Assembly (NCBI RefSeq): GCF_035594125.1
Contig: NC_087152.1
Coordinates: 10,383,501 to 10,447,500, forward strand
Source of the DNA: Scylla paramamosain
Lineage: Eukaryota; Arthropoda; Malacostraca; Decapoda; Portunidae
Length of the DNA: 64,000 bases
Direction of reading: 5' to 3'
A program made the translations under genes and the position numbers. Each line of letters begins with the position of its first letter. The first letter of the stretch is position 1. The notes beneath the pieces are model-generated. The model was not told the DNA's origin. It saw only the letters and a program-made list of their open reading frames with translations, and did not search any database. Positions 1 to 13,623 of the stretch are shown one piece after another.

Positions 1-534
1 TTGAGGTGGTTGATAGCTATGATGAAACCTCTTGTGTTGAGTGCAAGGGTGAGTTGCCAGCCTCACCCTGCCATTGTGTAGGCTGAGAGGTCAAGTGTTG
101 CTGGGTTAGTGGTGGTGCTGGGGGAGGAGACGCTGTAGCTAATTTTGTGGATGTTTTGGCTTGTTGACGTGTGCTTAGGCTGTGGTTCTACTAAGGGAAA
201 GTTCCAGAGTTTAAGAAGATGGATGTGTGTCTAAATATAACAACTCCTCGACGTAATTTGTACTTGATTTTTAAGTTTTCTTTAGGGACTGGCATCTGCA
301 GTTTTGTCACCCTTCGCCACAGTCTCTCATACTCGATAAATTTTTTGTTAGCTTCTCTTCACAGCACCGAGCACTATCACATTTCCATAGTCTTCGATGC
401 TCTGTGGAAAACTTTACAAATTAGGAGAGCAGTTTGGTCTGTCTATCTATTGATCCATCGTAGCGAACTGCAAGTGAAATTGAACCTTAGGACTGCACTT
501 TGTAACAACATTTTGAGGTCATACCTCGACTGCT
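1..534. other. No gene seen
   Basis: Single-copy AT-rich DNA. A 119-codon frame opens at 219 but its last part lies in the repeat starting near 535, and it has no recognisable domain or coding-like composition, so I do not call it. Confidence 0.6.
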
Positions 535-712
535 TTTTAACAGGCTGTAGTGGATGTTATTGTGGTTTTCAAGGATAGTTTTATGATTCTAGTGATAGTT
601 TAACAAGGACCCTCCAGCATCATTGGGGAAAAGAACATCCATGAGAAGATGACTATATATATTTTGGCCTTTGAAAATAGTTCATATTAGAGACCAAAGA
701 GTTGAAGAATAC
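535..712 (+). mobile_element. MITE-1 copy (left end lost)
   Basis: Matches other MITE-1 copies in this window: the internal block with TTTTCAAGGAT, ATGATTCTAGTGATAGTTTA and ACAAGGA, then GGCCTTTGAAAATAG, ending in GAAGAATAC. The left inverted terminus is not recognisable. No protein is encoded. The family is inferred to be non-autonomous because it is about 200 bp with inverted ends and no reading frame; the mobilising transposase is unknown. Confidence 0.6.
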
Positions 713-901
713 TTGTAGTGCGGAGGGGGAGGGAGGGTCAAGGGGGCTCATTAATGCATTTTTTTTTTTTTTTATCGAGTGACAGGGCGGCTTCTCCATG
801 ATCTTATGTTGTCTTAAGTGTGAGGCGTGAATCGTGCGTGTTCCTTGCTGGTTATGAGGGTGAACATGTCCTGCCTTTAGTTATGCTATTTACTGACACT
901 T

Positions 902-905
<4 letters not shown>

Positions 906-977
<72 letters not shown>
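906..977. repeat. (CT)n microsatellite
   Basis: About 36 uninterrupted CT units seen directly. Confidence 0.97.
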
Positions 978-981
<4 letters not shown>

Positions 982-1496
982 TAATGTTCAGATATTCCTG
1001 TCTATCGTTGAATCTGAATGTCAGTTTTGCGGTGGCAGTAGCGACAGACTCCTTCAGGTGATGCGTGGGGATGTAGTGTTATAACGCAGCTCTGGGGCGT
1101 GGTATTATCAAGCTACACCGGTAATGAAACACGGCGTGATGAAAATTTCTCACTATTATGACAGCCCGAAGGAAATGCATACATGAACATGACGAGAGAA
1201 AACAGCAGTATATTCAGACTGCCTTTTTTTTTTATGTTTACCAGCTCGGTGCCCGAGGTATTTTTAATTCCCATTGTTGTTTGTCTGACACAAAATGGCG
1301 CATGAAGCAGATGCCTTTGAGGTGAGAACGTTTTTCACTCTAGTCTGTCCCTTTTTTTTTATTATGTGCTGCAGGAGTGAAGTTATATAGCAAGGTATGG
1401 AATGTTTTAAATTCTTTACTCCTTTTTATTGTTTTACTCTGCAGAATACATAATACCTTAGCGACCAGTAGGTAGGATACAGCTGTATAATATACT
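978..1496. other. No gene seen
   Basis: Unique sequence leading into the minisatellite at 1497. A T-rich tract lies near 1224 and another near 1351. Confidence 0.6.
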
Positions 1497-1796
1497 GTGA
1501 TGGTGGTTGTGACAGTGGTGGTAATAGTGGTGGTAGATTTTGTTACACACCAGAAGCTAGAACCGAAAAGCGTCATCATACAAGTGGCAGGGGAAGGTGA
1601 TGGTGGTTGTGGTGGTGGTGGTGGTGGTGATTGTGGTGGTAAATTTTGTTAAACGCCATGAGTTAAAACCAGAAAAGTGTCATAATACAAGTGGCAGAGG
1701 GAAGGTGATGGTGGTTGTGTTGTGGTGGTAGTGGAAAATTTTATTACGCGCCAGAAACTAAAACGAGACGAGTGTCATCATACATGTGGCAGGGAA
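1497..1796. repeat. Three-unit minisatellite, about 100 bp unit
   Basis: Three successive units begin with GTGATGGTGGTTGTG (1497, 1597, 1705) and end with GTGGCAGGG or a close variant. Each holds a GGT-rich front, then AAATTTTGTTA, a CGCCAGAA-like block and GTGTCATCATACAAGTGGCA. Unit lengths are about 100, 108 and 92 bp; the differences come mostly from the GGT part. Seen directly by alignment of the three units. Confidence 0.85.
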
Positions 1797-2020
1797 CACT
1801 CACCATCCCGTCGAGGCAGCTTTAGTTTAGAAGGATTCTCCACAGTTAATTGAGCTGAGGGCTTTATGGAACTTCACAGAGACCAGAGGGGGAAGACCGA
1901 CATTAGTTTCTATACTTACATACCACAAGCAACGAAAACGGGAAGAAGCAACCATACCAACACCACTATTATGTATCCTCGGTGTGCTGTAACCCTTTCT
2001 CTTAGTGGTGACAGTATGGT

Positions 2021-2235
2021 CCGTATTTAGAAACGCGTTGCTGTCTCACCACGACTATTTTCAGAGGTTACAGAGATGATTAGCCGGGTTCTTAAGAGCG
2101 ATTTTCCTGTTAATAATCTGGAAATCTTGTTAATCCGTCACTAGAACTGTAAAAACACCCTTAAAAACCAGTGTAACTTCATCCAGAGCCTTTTGAATGT
2201 AGTGGAGGTGCTGTGTAGAATCGTTCCAGAATACG
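2021..2235 (-). mobile_element. MITE-1 copy
   Basis: Reverse-orientation copy. It opens with CCGTATTTAGAAACGCG, the inverted terminus seen elsewhere as GTATTCTTAAACGC, then CGACTATTTTCAGAGG, GATTAGCCGGGTTCT and the inner block CTTGTTAATCCGTCACTAGA. The far terminus is diverged near 2235. No coding capacity. Confidence 0.6.
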
Positions 2236-2250
2236 GTCATATGACTTGTT

Positions 2251-3687
2251 TCTTCATCTGAGTAACCTTTGATGATTTTAGTTTCTTTAACTGAGTAACC
2301 CTTGATGATTTCACAGAATAGCAATAGGACTGCTTTCTGTAAAATGTTAAAATTACTTGACCCTCCTTTTGCATTCAGCGTTGTCTCAAAATTATGTTCT
2401 AAACTTGCATCAGATAATTTTATTCGAGGTTAATTGGTAGTTCATTGAATATTATGCTAATTTATGTTTGAGATGTAGGAATTTGTTATGTAATCTGTAT
2501 AAATCACCCGAATAGAGATATACCATACCAAGAAAAATACTCATAGGTACAGCATGGTCTGAAGCAGAGTAAATTCCTGTAGTCACTTCCATTGTGCTTT
2601 GCCTTTCCTTTCAGTCTGAAGTCCTCCGATCCGCTGATAATCACAAAATCTGACAACTGATTGATTCTTAACAAGTCAGAAGACTTACGACACAAAATAC
2701 AGTGGAAGTGAATGTGGTGAGCTACTCGAGAACTGATCATGACTATAACTTGGTTTTGAATTTAGATAATTGGCTAATTTGCCAAATGGTCCTCTCAGGG
2801 TTGAGAAGACTCAGCACTCCAGGCACTAAAGGGTTAAGACGACTCAGTTAGTCCTTTGGGTGTCAGAGGTCTCTGGAAATTATACTCTAGACCTGCACCA
2901 AGCGATTCTATTAAACGTGAGGAGAAGCCATGATAGTGAGAGAAGTTAAACGTCATCAGAAGTAAAAGCAGTTTTAAATGAAATCTGTTTTCTTGAATCA
3001 CGCTGCATATTTGACGTGGTGAGGAATATTGTTGAATTGATTGTCCTGAAAGCTGGCGGTGAATTAGTTATGGTGATTCTATTGTATATCTCCTCGTTCA
3101 TCTGCTTCTCGGCTGTATTCCTTTCCTTGTATTTTTTAATAACAGAATTTTTATTTGTTTATTCAGGTTAGGGAAATTTAACTTTCTTACATTTTTTTTC
3201 ATATTCACGGCGGTAGTGATAAGTTGCTTGTACCCGAGAAGACACTGAGAAATTTAATTCGCTAACACTTTCCAATCAGTTATTGAATTAATTCAAAAGG
3301 ACACTGAGAGAAACTTTATTTGGGGACAGTCATATTGGTAACTCTTTATTCCTTCATTACTCCTTACTAAAATATGAAATAACAGGAAAAACATTGCCAA
3401 ATACTTATATGGATGTGAGAGACTGTACAGTGATAGTCCAACTGTGATATCGTTGCCTCCTATAAAGCACATGTTTACATAATGCCAGGCCATGACGCTG
3501 TGTTCAAAGGACAATGTGACACCAAACATCAGGCAAGCACAGAGCAACAATACAGTACAGAATGACATTGTAATACAAATCAACACTCTAGTACAAAGCA
3601 ATGGTGCAATATTTTTCAGCAGCACAATATAAAAGTGTAATAGAAAACAATAGCGCTTTGCAGACCAGGTGGTGTTTGTGGCCTGTG

Positions 3688-3689
<2 letters not shown>
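2251..3689. other. Single-copy stretch, no gene
   Basis: Two copies of GAGTAACCYTTGATGATTT stand 33 bp apart (2260 and 2293). A solo CACTAAAGGGTTAA end-like motif lies at 2824-2837. A 110-codon minus-strand frame (3293-3625) gives a Cys- and Leu-rich hydrophobic peptide typical of AT-rich non-coding DNA; I do not call it. Confidence 0.55.

Positions 3690-3777
<88 letters not shown>
3690..3777. repeat. (CT)n microsatellite
   Basis: About 44 perfect units. Confidence 0.97.
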
Positions 3778-3781
<4 letters not shown>

Positions 3782-5310
3782 CTCTATAATACTGGGCTTA
3801 GTTTATTGCTGTAACAGTAAAACGTCGATTGAATTAAAGCAAAACTATAGAACTATTGTAGTGAATTAGTTGCTCCCTACAGAGAGTATCATACTAGAAA
3901 TAGATTTAAAAGCAGTGAATTTATTTGTAGTTACGAGTATTTTGACAAATATAATTGCTAAAAAAAAAAAAAATATCGACGAAGCGCCTTATGGCGATAC
4001 GTGATGAGTCTTTCGTCAGATTCATTGCAAAACATTTAATTAATTAACATGATGAAATGTATAAAAGATCTGGCTACAGCCTGTGAAGAAATGTAGTAAT
4101 CTTACAGTAATGATCGTACTTGATTGAATAAGTTCGAATCGGTGTCTTGTTAAATAAAGCTCGACGTGCAGTCATGGAACAAAGAAATTGCTAAATATAG
4201 TTCCTCCGCGTGGCATTGCTCGCGTGACGGAGGATTAAAGCTGAATTTTCTTTCGCCTAAAGTAGCAGTGCGCGCTGACACAATCTGATTTAAGCTAAAG
4301 GTTCGACCAAGGAGAATGTCGGAAAGGTTTTCAATATCCGAACCTACAAATTCGCGGTAATGTTTGCTTATTGAAAAATATAACCGCTTAGTAAGTAGCG
4401 ATTGTTTATTATTATGGCTTAGGATGGATGAAATAATTCGTAGATTGGTGTGGGTCGCCTTTAACTTAAGTATTGATAAGGAAAATCAATGAACAAAACA
4501 AAAACAAGGAATTTGGCAGCCATTCTGCATGGGAGCTTGGTGCCGCCGGCTGTGTCTGGAACAACTGGTACTCACCGGTAAGTGAGGGTGGTGGGAGTGG
4601 TAGAGGCGCGGGGTGGTTGGCCAGGGCAGGTAGCGGGTCCTGTGCCACGCTCCCCGCCAGTCTCCATAAACGTGTGACATGGGGCTAGGTGTTAGTCCTC
4701 ACCCAGCTTGGTCCTGTTTCCTCCACGGGGCAGCCCAGTAGCACTCCTTTATGACCACTGATGGGCGCTGCTACGTACACTAAGGGGTAATATGGCGCCC
4801 GAAGCTCCTATGAGTATTTCTGTTACAAGACGCTACACAGTAGTTAGGCGCATCATCAGATTCACACACTTTGACGGTAAATGTTCAGTTTGCAGTAAAA
4901 TTTTTCCTCGGAACTGTCACGAAAGTTATATTGCAACGGACCCCAAGTTTTCCAGTGTTGCGGGTTGGATTGGATAATTGGATTGCTAACCCCACGAACA
5001 CTGCGGCCAACCAAAATTGAAGTGACTGTCTTCTTACATGACACTGGCTTTCTGAATGTGGTGCCTCTAGGTCTGTGTCACAGCCTGCATACGGGTACAA
5101 GAACGAGTACTTTTCAGCTCAAAGACAAATACAATACAAAACATAAATCCGATCACTTGTCGGATAAAGGGAAAGGGAGAGGGAAGGATGAGACATGAAA
5201 ATACGTCACGAATTAGTTTTAATGAATCAGAGGATACGGTTCACAGTGAGGAACACTCAGGCGAGATGTGAGAGGAAGACGGGAAAGTCAGATAATCTGA
5301 GTCCAAGATC
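3778..5310. other. Single-copy stretch with overlapping splice-donor-like sites
   Basis: Position 4570-4584 reads as a strong 5' splice-site consensus on both strands: GTAAGTG on plus and GTGAGT on minus, nearly palindromic around CCGG. The neighbouring 4510-4690 is GC-richer than its surroundings. No acceptor or long frame pairs convincingly with either site. Confidence 0.4.
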
Positions 5311-5364
5311 ATGTCCTCGTCGCAGGACACCAAGGCACTGAGAGTCACGGGCACCGCAGTCATC
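5311..5364 (+). other. Possible short 5' coding exon (weak)
   Basis: An ATG at 5311 opens 18 codons (starting Met-Ser-Ser-Ser-Gln-Asp) that run exactly into GTAAGT at 5365, a consensus donor. Without a known protein match or a partner acceptor this may be chance. Confidence 0.12.
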
Positions 5365-5370
5365 GTAAGT

Positions 5371-6380
5371 CACTGCCCCGCTGAGCCTCCGTTTGCCTGG
5401 CCATCTGTGGCTCCTCCCTCATCCGCTCCTTCAGTTGATTGTTAATCCCGGTGTCACGGAGCCCTCGTCCTGCCGTACTCCACCATCTGCTCCTTGCCGC
5501 CGTGGACTGTGCACCGCACCTTATGCTTAACCGCCTTGAATGTGTCACCTCCATTCATGCATAGACAGTGGTCTCTTACAGGACAGGCGTGTCCTTGTAA
5601 GATATATAGTATTTGTTTAATATTAGAGCATATCCTAATGTTAAACTCTGAATGCGATTTTGATTAACTAACCATGAAGGGGTAGGAATTTGTGAAAATT
5701 TTTCTTAAGTCTTGCCAGCGAGGGGCTAGTTCTTTCATGTTCCCACTGATTTGTAATTACTTCGGTATTACCCAAGGGGATTCTGATAAGAACTTGCGTG
5801 CTTTGGGAACACCAGGAAGAACTTGGCATGAAGTGGAAAGGTGATTTAACCAGGGTGAAAGATGTTCAGAGAACGTTCAATGTAGAAAACGAGGTTAATT
5901 GAGTGCTATTTAAAGAGTGGATGGTTGTCTGGAAAGTTTTCTGATAAAGAAATTGAGATTTTGATACTGCGTGATATTCGTGATATTCCATAATGTTAAA
6001 GTAGGTAAATAGTACAAGGTAGTTTGGTAGGTGGATATATATTAGGTAGAAAGATAGATAAATTGTTAGATAGACATGGCGATAGTGCACCGCTAGTCTA
6101 CCACTGAACAACGGACGGGTGAATAAACGAATAAACTTGTAATCGGAAGCGAGTACGAAATTAATATGCAAAAAAAAAAAAAAAAAAAATGATGGTGATA
6201 ATTGTAATGAGGATTTCAAATATAAATCATAACGAGTGACAGGAGCAGCAGGTGCCTGGGAGGACGCGGGGGCTGTCTGCAGGAGGTGCTGCCTTTCACC
6301 CCACGAGGAGGAAAATAAGAGGAAGTGATGATGCACGAGGATATTGAAGTGGAACGTTTTATATCACTAACTCCTTGTAT
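5371..6380. other. Single-copy stretch, no gene
   Basis: A 156-codon minus-strand frame at 5866-6336 crosses a poly(A) run at 6171-6189, read as poly-Phe, and is Tyr/Leu/Ile-rich; rejected as coding. Confidence 0.55.
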
Positions 6381-6392
6381 GTGTGTGTGTGT

Positions 6393-6446
<54 letters not shown>

Positions 6447-6460
6447 CAGTGTGTGTGTGT
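6381..6460. repeat. (GT)n microsatellite, interrupted
   Basis: GT units with breaks at ATGT (about 6397) and GCGTCA (6443-6448). Confidence 0.95.
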
Positions 6461-7383
6461 ACGAAATTTAAAAGACCGTAAAAATAGAATAAAAATAGAA
6501 AAGCAATTTAGTTTATGGAATTGGACCGAGAATAACTTTTATTTTATTTTTTCATCTCAAAATTTCTCAAGCGATAGGATGGGTGAAAACCATACAAAAA
6601 AATGGTCAGCCTGTATGTAATCGCGTTTGCATTTGATTGGCTGGATTGCTAAAACTCCGCTCGAGGAAAACCTGGCACTCACTCCTGTAAAACGGCGCAC
6701 CCTTCACCTTTCCTTCATCCCGAGGCACCCTTCTGAACACTCCTGCTGATATCACAAAGGCTTAGCGACATACAAAGGAAAAGATGCTGGAGAGGTGATG
6801 CTATAAACTGATCGATGTGTCTGAGACCGGAGGATTTGTAGCGGCGGGGCCCAATATAGATTTCTGCATCACACCATTGCTTTAGGCGCCGTGCTGTGCT
6901 CCGCAGTGAAGAGTAACGAGCGAGGGGAGATTTCTGGACACGTAGCGCTGCCGTTCTGATATCATACCCCCTCCAGTCCCTGTTAGTGATAAATGTAAGC
7001 CAATAACGTACACTATATTACTAACACTCGTAATGCAGGCACTGAAAGAAATTTCATGTCACGTTGAAGTATATTTTCCTCTCACTAGTGGTGTATATTC
7101 GAAAATTAAAGCCAAATAAGAAAGTAAATCTCCATTAACCGAAACCGGCCAAGCAGCAGCCCAAGAGAGACTGGAGCAGAGACAGGATTAACAGGCGGGA
7201 GCTAACAAGACAAGACGCCTCGCCTCCCGGTGAGCAGGGGAGCTTTTACAGCGCCGGGAGTTTGTTATTTATCTGTTGATTCGGCTACCCCAAACCAGCC
7301 ATCGGAGGCCTGTGTAGCAATAAAAACTTTTCGTGTCATTAAGGTTTGTGTCCTTTCCCAGCGTCCAGCTTTTTCCTCTCTGT
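6461..7383. other. Single-copy stretch, no gene
   Basis: Mixed composition with a GC-rich patch around 6840-6960. No frame above about 80 codons outside repeats. Confidence 0.55.
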
Positions 7384-7430
7384 CTCCTCCTCCTCCTCCT
7401 CCTCCTCCTCCTCCTCCTCCTCCTCCTCCT
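7384..7430. repeat. (TCC)n trinucleotide repeat
   Basis: About 15 perfect units; followed by T-rich DNA and (TTTA)-like runs at 7500-7550. Confidence 0.95.
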
Positions 7431-7705
7431 TGTTACTATTTTTTGCTGCCCATACAGAGGCAAAAATTTTTTTTTTGTTCCCCCCTTTTTTTTTGCCCAA
7501 TTATTTTTATTTATTTATTTGTTTATTATTATTATTTTTTTTTATTCAGTTTACTGCATGTTGGTTTGCTACACACTGAGGCCAAGCTTTCCCGCATGTG
7601 GGTTAGACCACTGCTGCCCGTGTTTGCCACACTGTTTGCCATACTGCTTACACTTGCACAACTTTTATTTATTTTATATAGGAAAATGTTTATACGTTCA
7701 TACTC

Positions 7706-8462
<757 letters not shown>

Positions 8463-8754
8463 CATTCCCAGCTGTGAGAGAACTTCATGCGCCAAGATTC
8501 GCCACGACTCATGAGCACGACTGGCATCCTTGCTGATTGCGTGATATAGTCATTTGTTGTAAAAAAGAGACAGAAAAAAACTAGGACATTTTGTGATAAA
8601 AAAATAACTTAACCTGCCAATCTTTATCTTTACCCTGATTCTCTTTCCCCCTGAACAACCGTCTGAGTGTTACCCTAGGCTGCACGTTGCTAGGGGTTGG
8701 CATGACTCGCCATCAGATTCTGGCGCCGAGCACGCCATTTCAGAGCTGGGAATG
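8463..8754. mobile_element. MITE-2: 292 bp element with ~52 bp inverted ends
   Basis: The left arm (8463-8513) starts CATTCCCAGCTGTGA and ends GACTCATG. The right arm (8701-8754), reverse-complemented, starts CATTCCCAGCTCTGA and ends GAGTCATG, sharing GCGCCA between. The arms agree over most of their length with a few gaps. The interior is AT-rich and non-coding, fitting a miniature inverted-repeat transposable element. No clear target-site duplication is visible, and I see no second copy here. Confidence 0.6.
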
Positions 8755-10232
8755 GCGATGTCAGGCAGCGGAAAATGTTAGGATGAAATTACAAAGGTAA
8801 CATTGTCTTATACAACCTAGGTTTGGTTTGTATTTACTTTAATATTTATTACTTTGCAGAACCTTAGCTTCTCAGAAACAAAGGAGATTCACGGACATTA
8901 AATTACTTTATTTTTATGTTACTTGAGTAGATAGACGTGGACAGCATCTAGTGGTCGACACTTTTCTGAAAGACCGCTGTATCAGTCGTCCGTGAGGTGA
9001 CATAAAACCGATGACGTAACATTAGTAAACATAATTATATTCTGTTGCGTTACACAAGCAGTGATTATATTCTGAGAAGACACGAAAATAGCTCGGATGG
9101 TTTGGCTTGAATTACTGGTAAGGGGGAAGGCTTACATCACGAACATTATATAAAAGGCAGAGTTCCGCCTCACATCGGCAGGAAGGAGTGATGCAACCGC
9201 GTGGATGCCGCAACAGATTTGATGTTCAGTGAGACAAGGAAATTATATTGTGCGTCTGATGTCTTTCGATCCCAAACCTCTCTGCGGTAAGAATCCCTTA
9301 CACAGAGGCTCGGAATCCAAAACGTTTCGACATTTTGTCCGAATACTTTTAACAGGAACAAGTGCAAGCTGTTGTGTTTTCATGATTCAAGCTATTGCTG
9401 AGTTAGGATCCTGCATCATCAAAAGGAAAACACACACAGTAATCATTTCCTTGGGCGTTGAAAATTGTCCTTGTAAGAGAACAGAGCATTTAAAAATATG
9501 GACCGGAATATAACTACACAGGCCCATACAAGAAGGTGGCAAGGGAATGAATAAGACCTATGAACGAGATATTACTGATGCAGGAAAAAAAAAAAAAAAA
9601 ACTCGGAAACCAAGAATTCTCTTAACACTTTCACAGTAAGCTTCGACTTCACCTAATATCTTACGAAGCCATAATTGGAGATTGGGACACTGTAACTCAC
9701 AAATCCATTAAAGATTCACTGAGAAAGAATAAGTGAAGTTAATGTGGAAAGTGGTGTGTAGTTAATGAGCGAAGACCACAAGGCTGTGCTCCACGCCACG
9801 GTCTATTCAGAGGCAGGAGTCAGCAGGTCAGGATCTAAACCAGTCCCTTTACATGTTTGCTTTCTTCCTTTCGTCTGTCTTCTCTTTGTTCCTTTCTTTT
9901 ATTTTCTTGCAGTGGTTCATATCACTACCCTTCCCTCCAGGCCAGTATTTTGCGTCTTCCTCCCTTCCCCTCGTCTGTGTCTTTTAGGACCCAACGTACA
10001 GGGAGCCACCGACCGTCTGGCGGTGGTGGGCGTCTGTCCGCTGACGTGGTTGTTTAGAGTCTGCTGGAGGGACGGATGAAATTTTTTCGAGGGACTGTGG
10101 AGATATAAACCGAGCGAGGCTTTTAACATACATATTGCACGAGGGAAGCAATAAATCTGAGATGATAAAGATGGAGCGAAATGCCACGTCATGAATCAAT
10201 ATATTTTTTTTTTTCTCATCGGTCTGGTTTTT

Positions 10233-10235
<3 letters not shown>
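8755..10235. other. Single-copy stretch, no gene
   Basis: A 104-codon frame at 9765-10079 and a 94-codon frame at 9229-9513 have no recognisable features. Poly(A) at 9583-9601. Confidence 0.55.
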
Positions 10236-10328
<93 letters not shown>

Positions 10329-10341
10329 TGTGTGTGTGTGT
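10236..10341. repeat. Compound (GA)n(TG)n microsatellite
   Basis: About 45 GA units run directly into about 7 TG units at 10327. Confidence 0.97.
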
Positions 10342-10590
10342 TAAAAGACATAAACGTTTCTGAGTATCTGAAGTTAATTAACATAGATGGTTTAATAATA
10401 GACAAATCATTATTTTTCATTTAATAATTGAATTATTTTTTGCTGCTTACTCCGTGATATCTTCGGTAATTAAATTAGTTTAAGTTTTCATTTATTTCTT
10501 CACCTTTTCTCTTTGAATCGCTTTTGAATAAGTAATTATTACACAATGTTTTGTTTGTTTTAACTTTTATATTTTAATTTATTATTTCAG

Positions 10591-10828
10591 TCGCAACACA
10601 ATCTCTGTATCATCACATATATCATTATTTCGTTATATCTAAAAAAAAAAAAAACTATCTTTTATACTGGCGTATTGGCCTTCACGTATAGTAATGTGTA
10701 AAGTACGTCTTTTGAATCGTAACACTAGCTCTTTATCTCCATATATATACCTTCATTTCGTCATATCTTAAAAAATAACTGTCTTATGCTCGGGATTGCC
10801 CTTTTCATATGGTAATCCTTTTATTTTT
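10591..10828 (+). repeat. Two-unit tandem duplication, ~126 bp period
   Basis: TCGCAACAC (10591) and TCGTAACAC (10717) head two diverged units. Shared landmarks are TCATTATTTCGTTATATCT against TTCATTTCGTCATATCTTA, ACTATCTTTTATACT against ACTGTCTTATGCT, and a closing TAGTAATG against TGGTAATC. Confidence 0.65.
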
Positions 10829-11113
10829 GTTTTATATGCCGAACCAATATGATGGAATGGAGACGAGAGGAGGAATATATCGAGGAGGACACGATTGGAA
10901 GGGGCGGCAGTAAAAGGGGAGGAATGAGGACGGGAGGAAGTGAAGAATGTCAGCAGGGATAGAGCCTGATGGTGGGAGGGCGAGGCATGAAGGGTTCAGC
11001 CCATCGGGAGGTGCAGCCTGAGGGAAGGGTCGTGTTGACAGTGACGTGGTCGTTAGGGTTGTGTTCTGGGTATGTTTGTATCTGGATGCTTTCGTGTATA
11101 TCGTTGTAAGGTA

Positions 11114-12030
<917 letters not shown>

Positions 12031-12116
<86 letters not shown>
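12031..12116. repeat. (AT)43 at the centre of a perfect palindrome
   Basis: 86 bp of pure AT, itself self-complementary, flanked by exactly inverted copies of the same 272 bp. Confidence 0.97.
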
Positions 12117-12669
<553 letters not shown>

Positions 12670-12780
12670 TAATTTCTGGCTGTTATTTCGAGAACGTGGT
12701 TGTTAACTAAGATATCTACTACTAGTATTAGATAAAAAGAACAGGAATCCACTTATTTCGTTTATCGTTGTATTATAATT

Positions 12781-13290
12781 CCTGTATCACTTTTCATCCG
12801 TCTGTTATTTAAGCTACGTAGCTGTGAATTATAAATGTAGTAATCATTATAAATAAAGAAGCCAACCGTTTTCTTCTTTTGAACATAACTTGCATCACTT
12901 TGGGATGATTAACATGTTTATTTTTATCCTGTTTATTATTGCGGCAAAATAGCTAGTAATTTAAAATGTACTAATCATTTTAAGTAGAGGAGCTAATCAT
13001 CCATCACTTTCGTACATGACTTACATCACTTCAGGATCATTGACAAGTTCATTATTCAATCATGTTTATTATTGCGGCAACGTAGCTAGTAATTAAATAA
13101 AAAGTGTACTATTATTTTAAGTAAGAGAGCGAATCAACTGTTGACAACTTTCCTGTATCACATAAGAACATAAGAAAAAATAAATAAATAAATAAAATAA
13201 AATAAAATAAAATAAATAAGGGATGTTGCAAGAGGCCATCAGGTCTACACGTGGCAGTCCCTGTGTCTATTACTTTAGGATCACTTACTT
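12781..13290 (+). repeat. Tandem array of ~110-133 bp units
   Basis: Units start with CCTGTATCAC (12781), CTTGCATCAC (12889), CTTACATCAC (13020) and CTGTATCAC (13153). Units 2 and 3 share TGTTTATTATTGCGGCAA, TAGCTAGTAATT and ATTTTAAGTA. Unit 4 is interrupted by a 112 bp insert and resumes as TTTAGGATCACTTAC. Confidence 0.75.
13162..13273 (+). mobile_element. Short retroelement-tail-like insertion
   Basis: This sits inside unit 4 of the tandem array, splitting GTATCAC from TTTAGGATCA. It opens with ATAAGAACATAAGAA, holds (TAAA)n and (TAAAA)n runs, then GCCATCAGGTCTACACGTGG and CAGTCCCTGT. I associate these last motifs with a repeat frequent in decapod genomes, but that is memory, not a search. 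No clear target-site duplication. Confidence 0.5.
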
Positions 13291-13581
13291 ACACGTCACT
13301 TTTCATCCCCGCCCGTGATTGCTCCTCCGGTCAAGTCAAGTGGAGTACTGAGCGGCAACGCGGCTCTTGATTGAAAAAGGTGCACCAGCGTGAGTAGCAA
13401 GGGTAGCAAGGGTCGGCTCCGCCATACCAGTGCACAGGTTCCTTGTTTCGTGTGACGTGTAGCCCCGCGATACACCTCCTTTTATGTAAAGATGAATGAT
13501 GGAAGGAAATGAGCTAAGTTTCCGATGGGAGCAGGATGGCGCGAGAGAAGCCGGAAACGGGGAAAAACGTGAGGAAAAAAA

Positions 13582-13585
<4 letters not shown>

Positions 13586-13621
<36 letters not shown>
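13586..13621. repeat. (AC)n microsatellite
   Basis: About 17 units. Confidence 0.95.

Positions 13622-13623
<2 letters not shown>

Noticed and set aside
1497..1796. CRISPR array
   Set aside because: The repeated units are contiguous and diverged, without short constant repeats and unique spacers; the genome is animal-like.
1988..2837. An 850 bp element bounded by AACCCTTTCTCTTAGTG and CACTAAAGGGTTAA
   Set aside because: The ends match only over about ten bases with a gap, and MITE-1 lies inside; the pairing is too weak to claim.
4131..4310. GTTCGAATC and GGTTCGACC as tRNA B boxes
   Set aside because: No A box at the right distance and no cloverleaf can be drawn from the flanks.
5866..6336. 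156-codon minus-strand frame
   Set aside because: Crosses a poly(A) run read as poly-Phe and ends in AT-rich sequence; nothing recognised.
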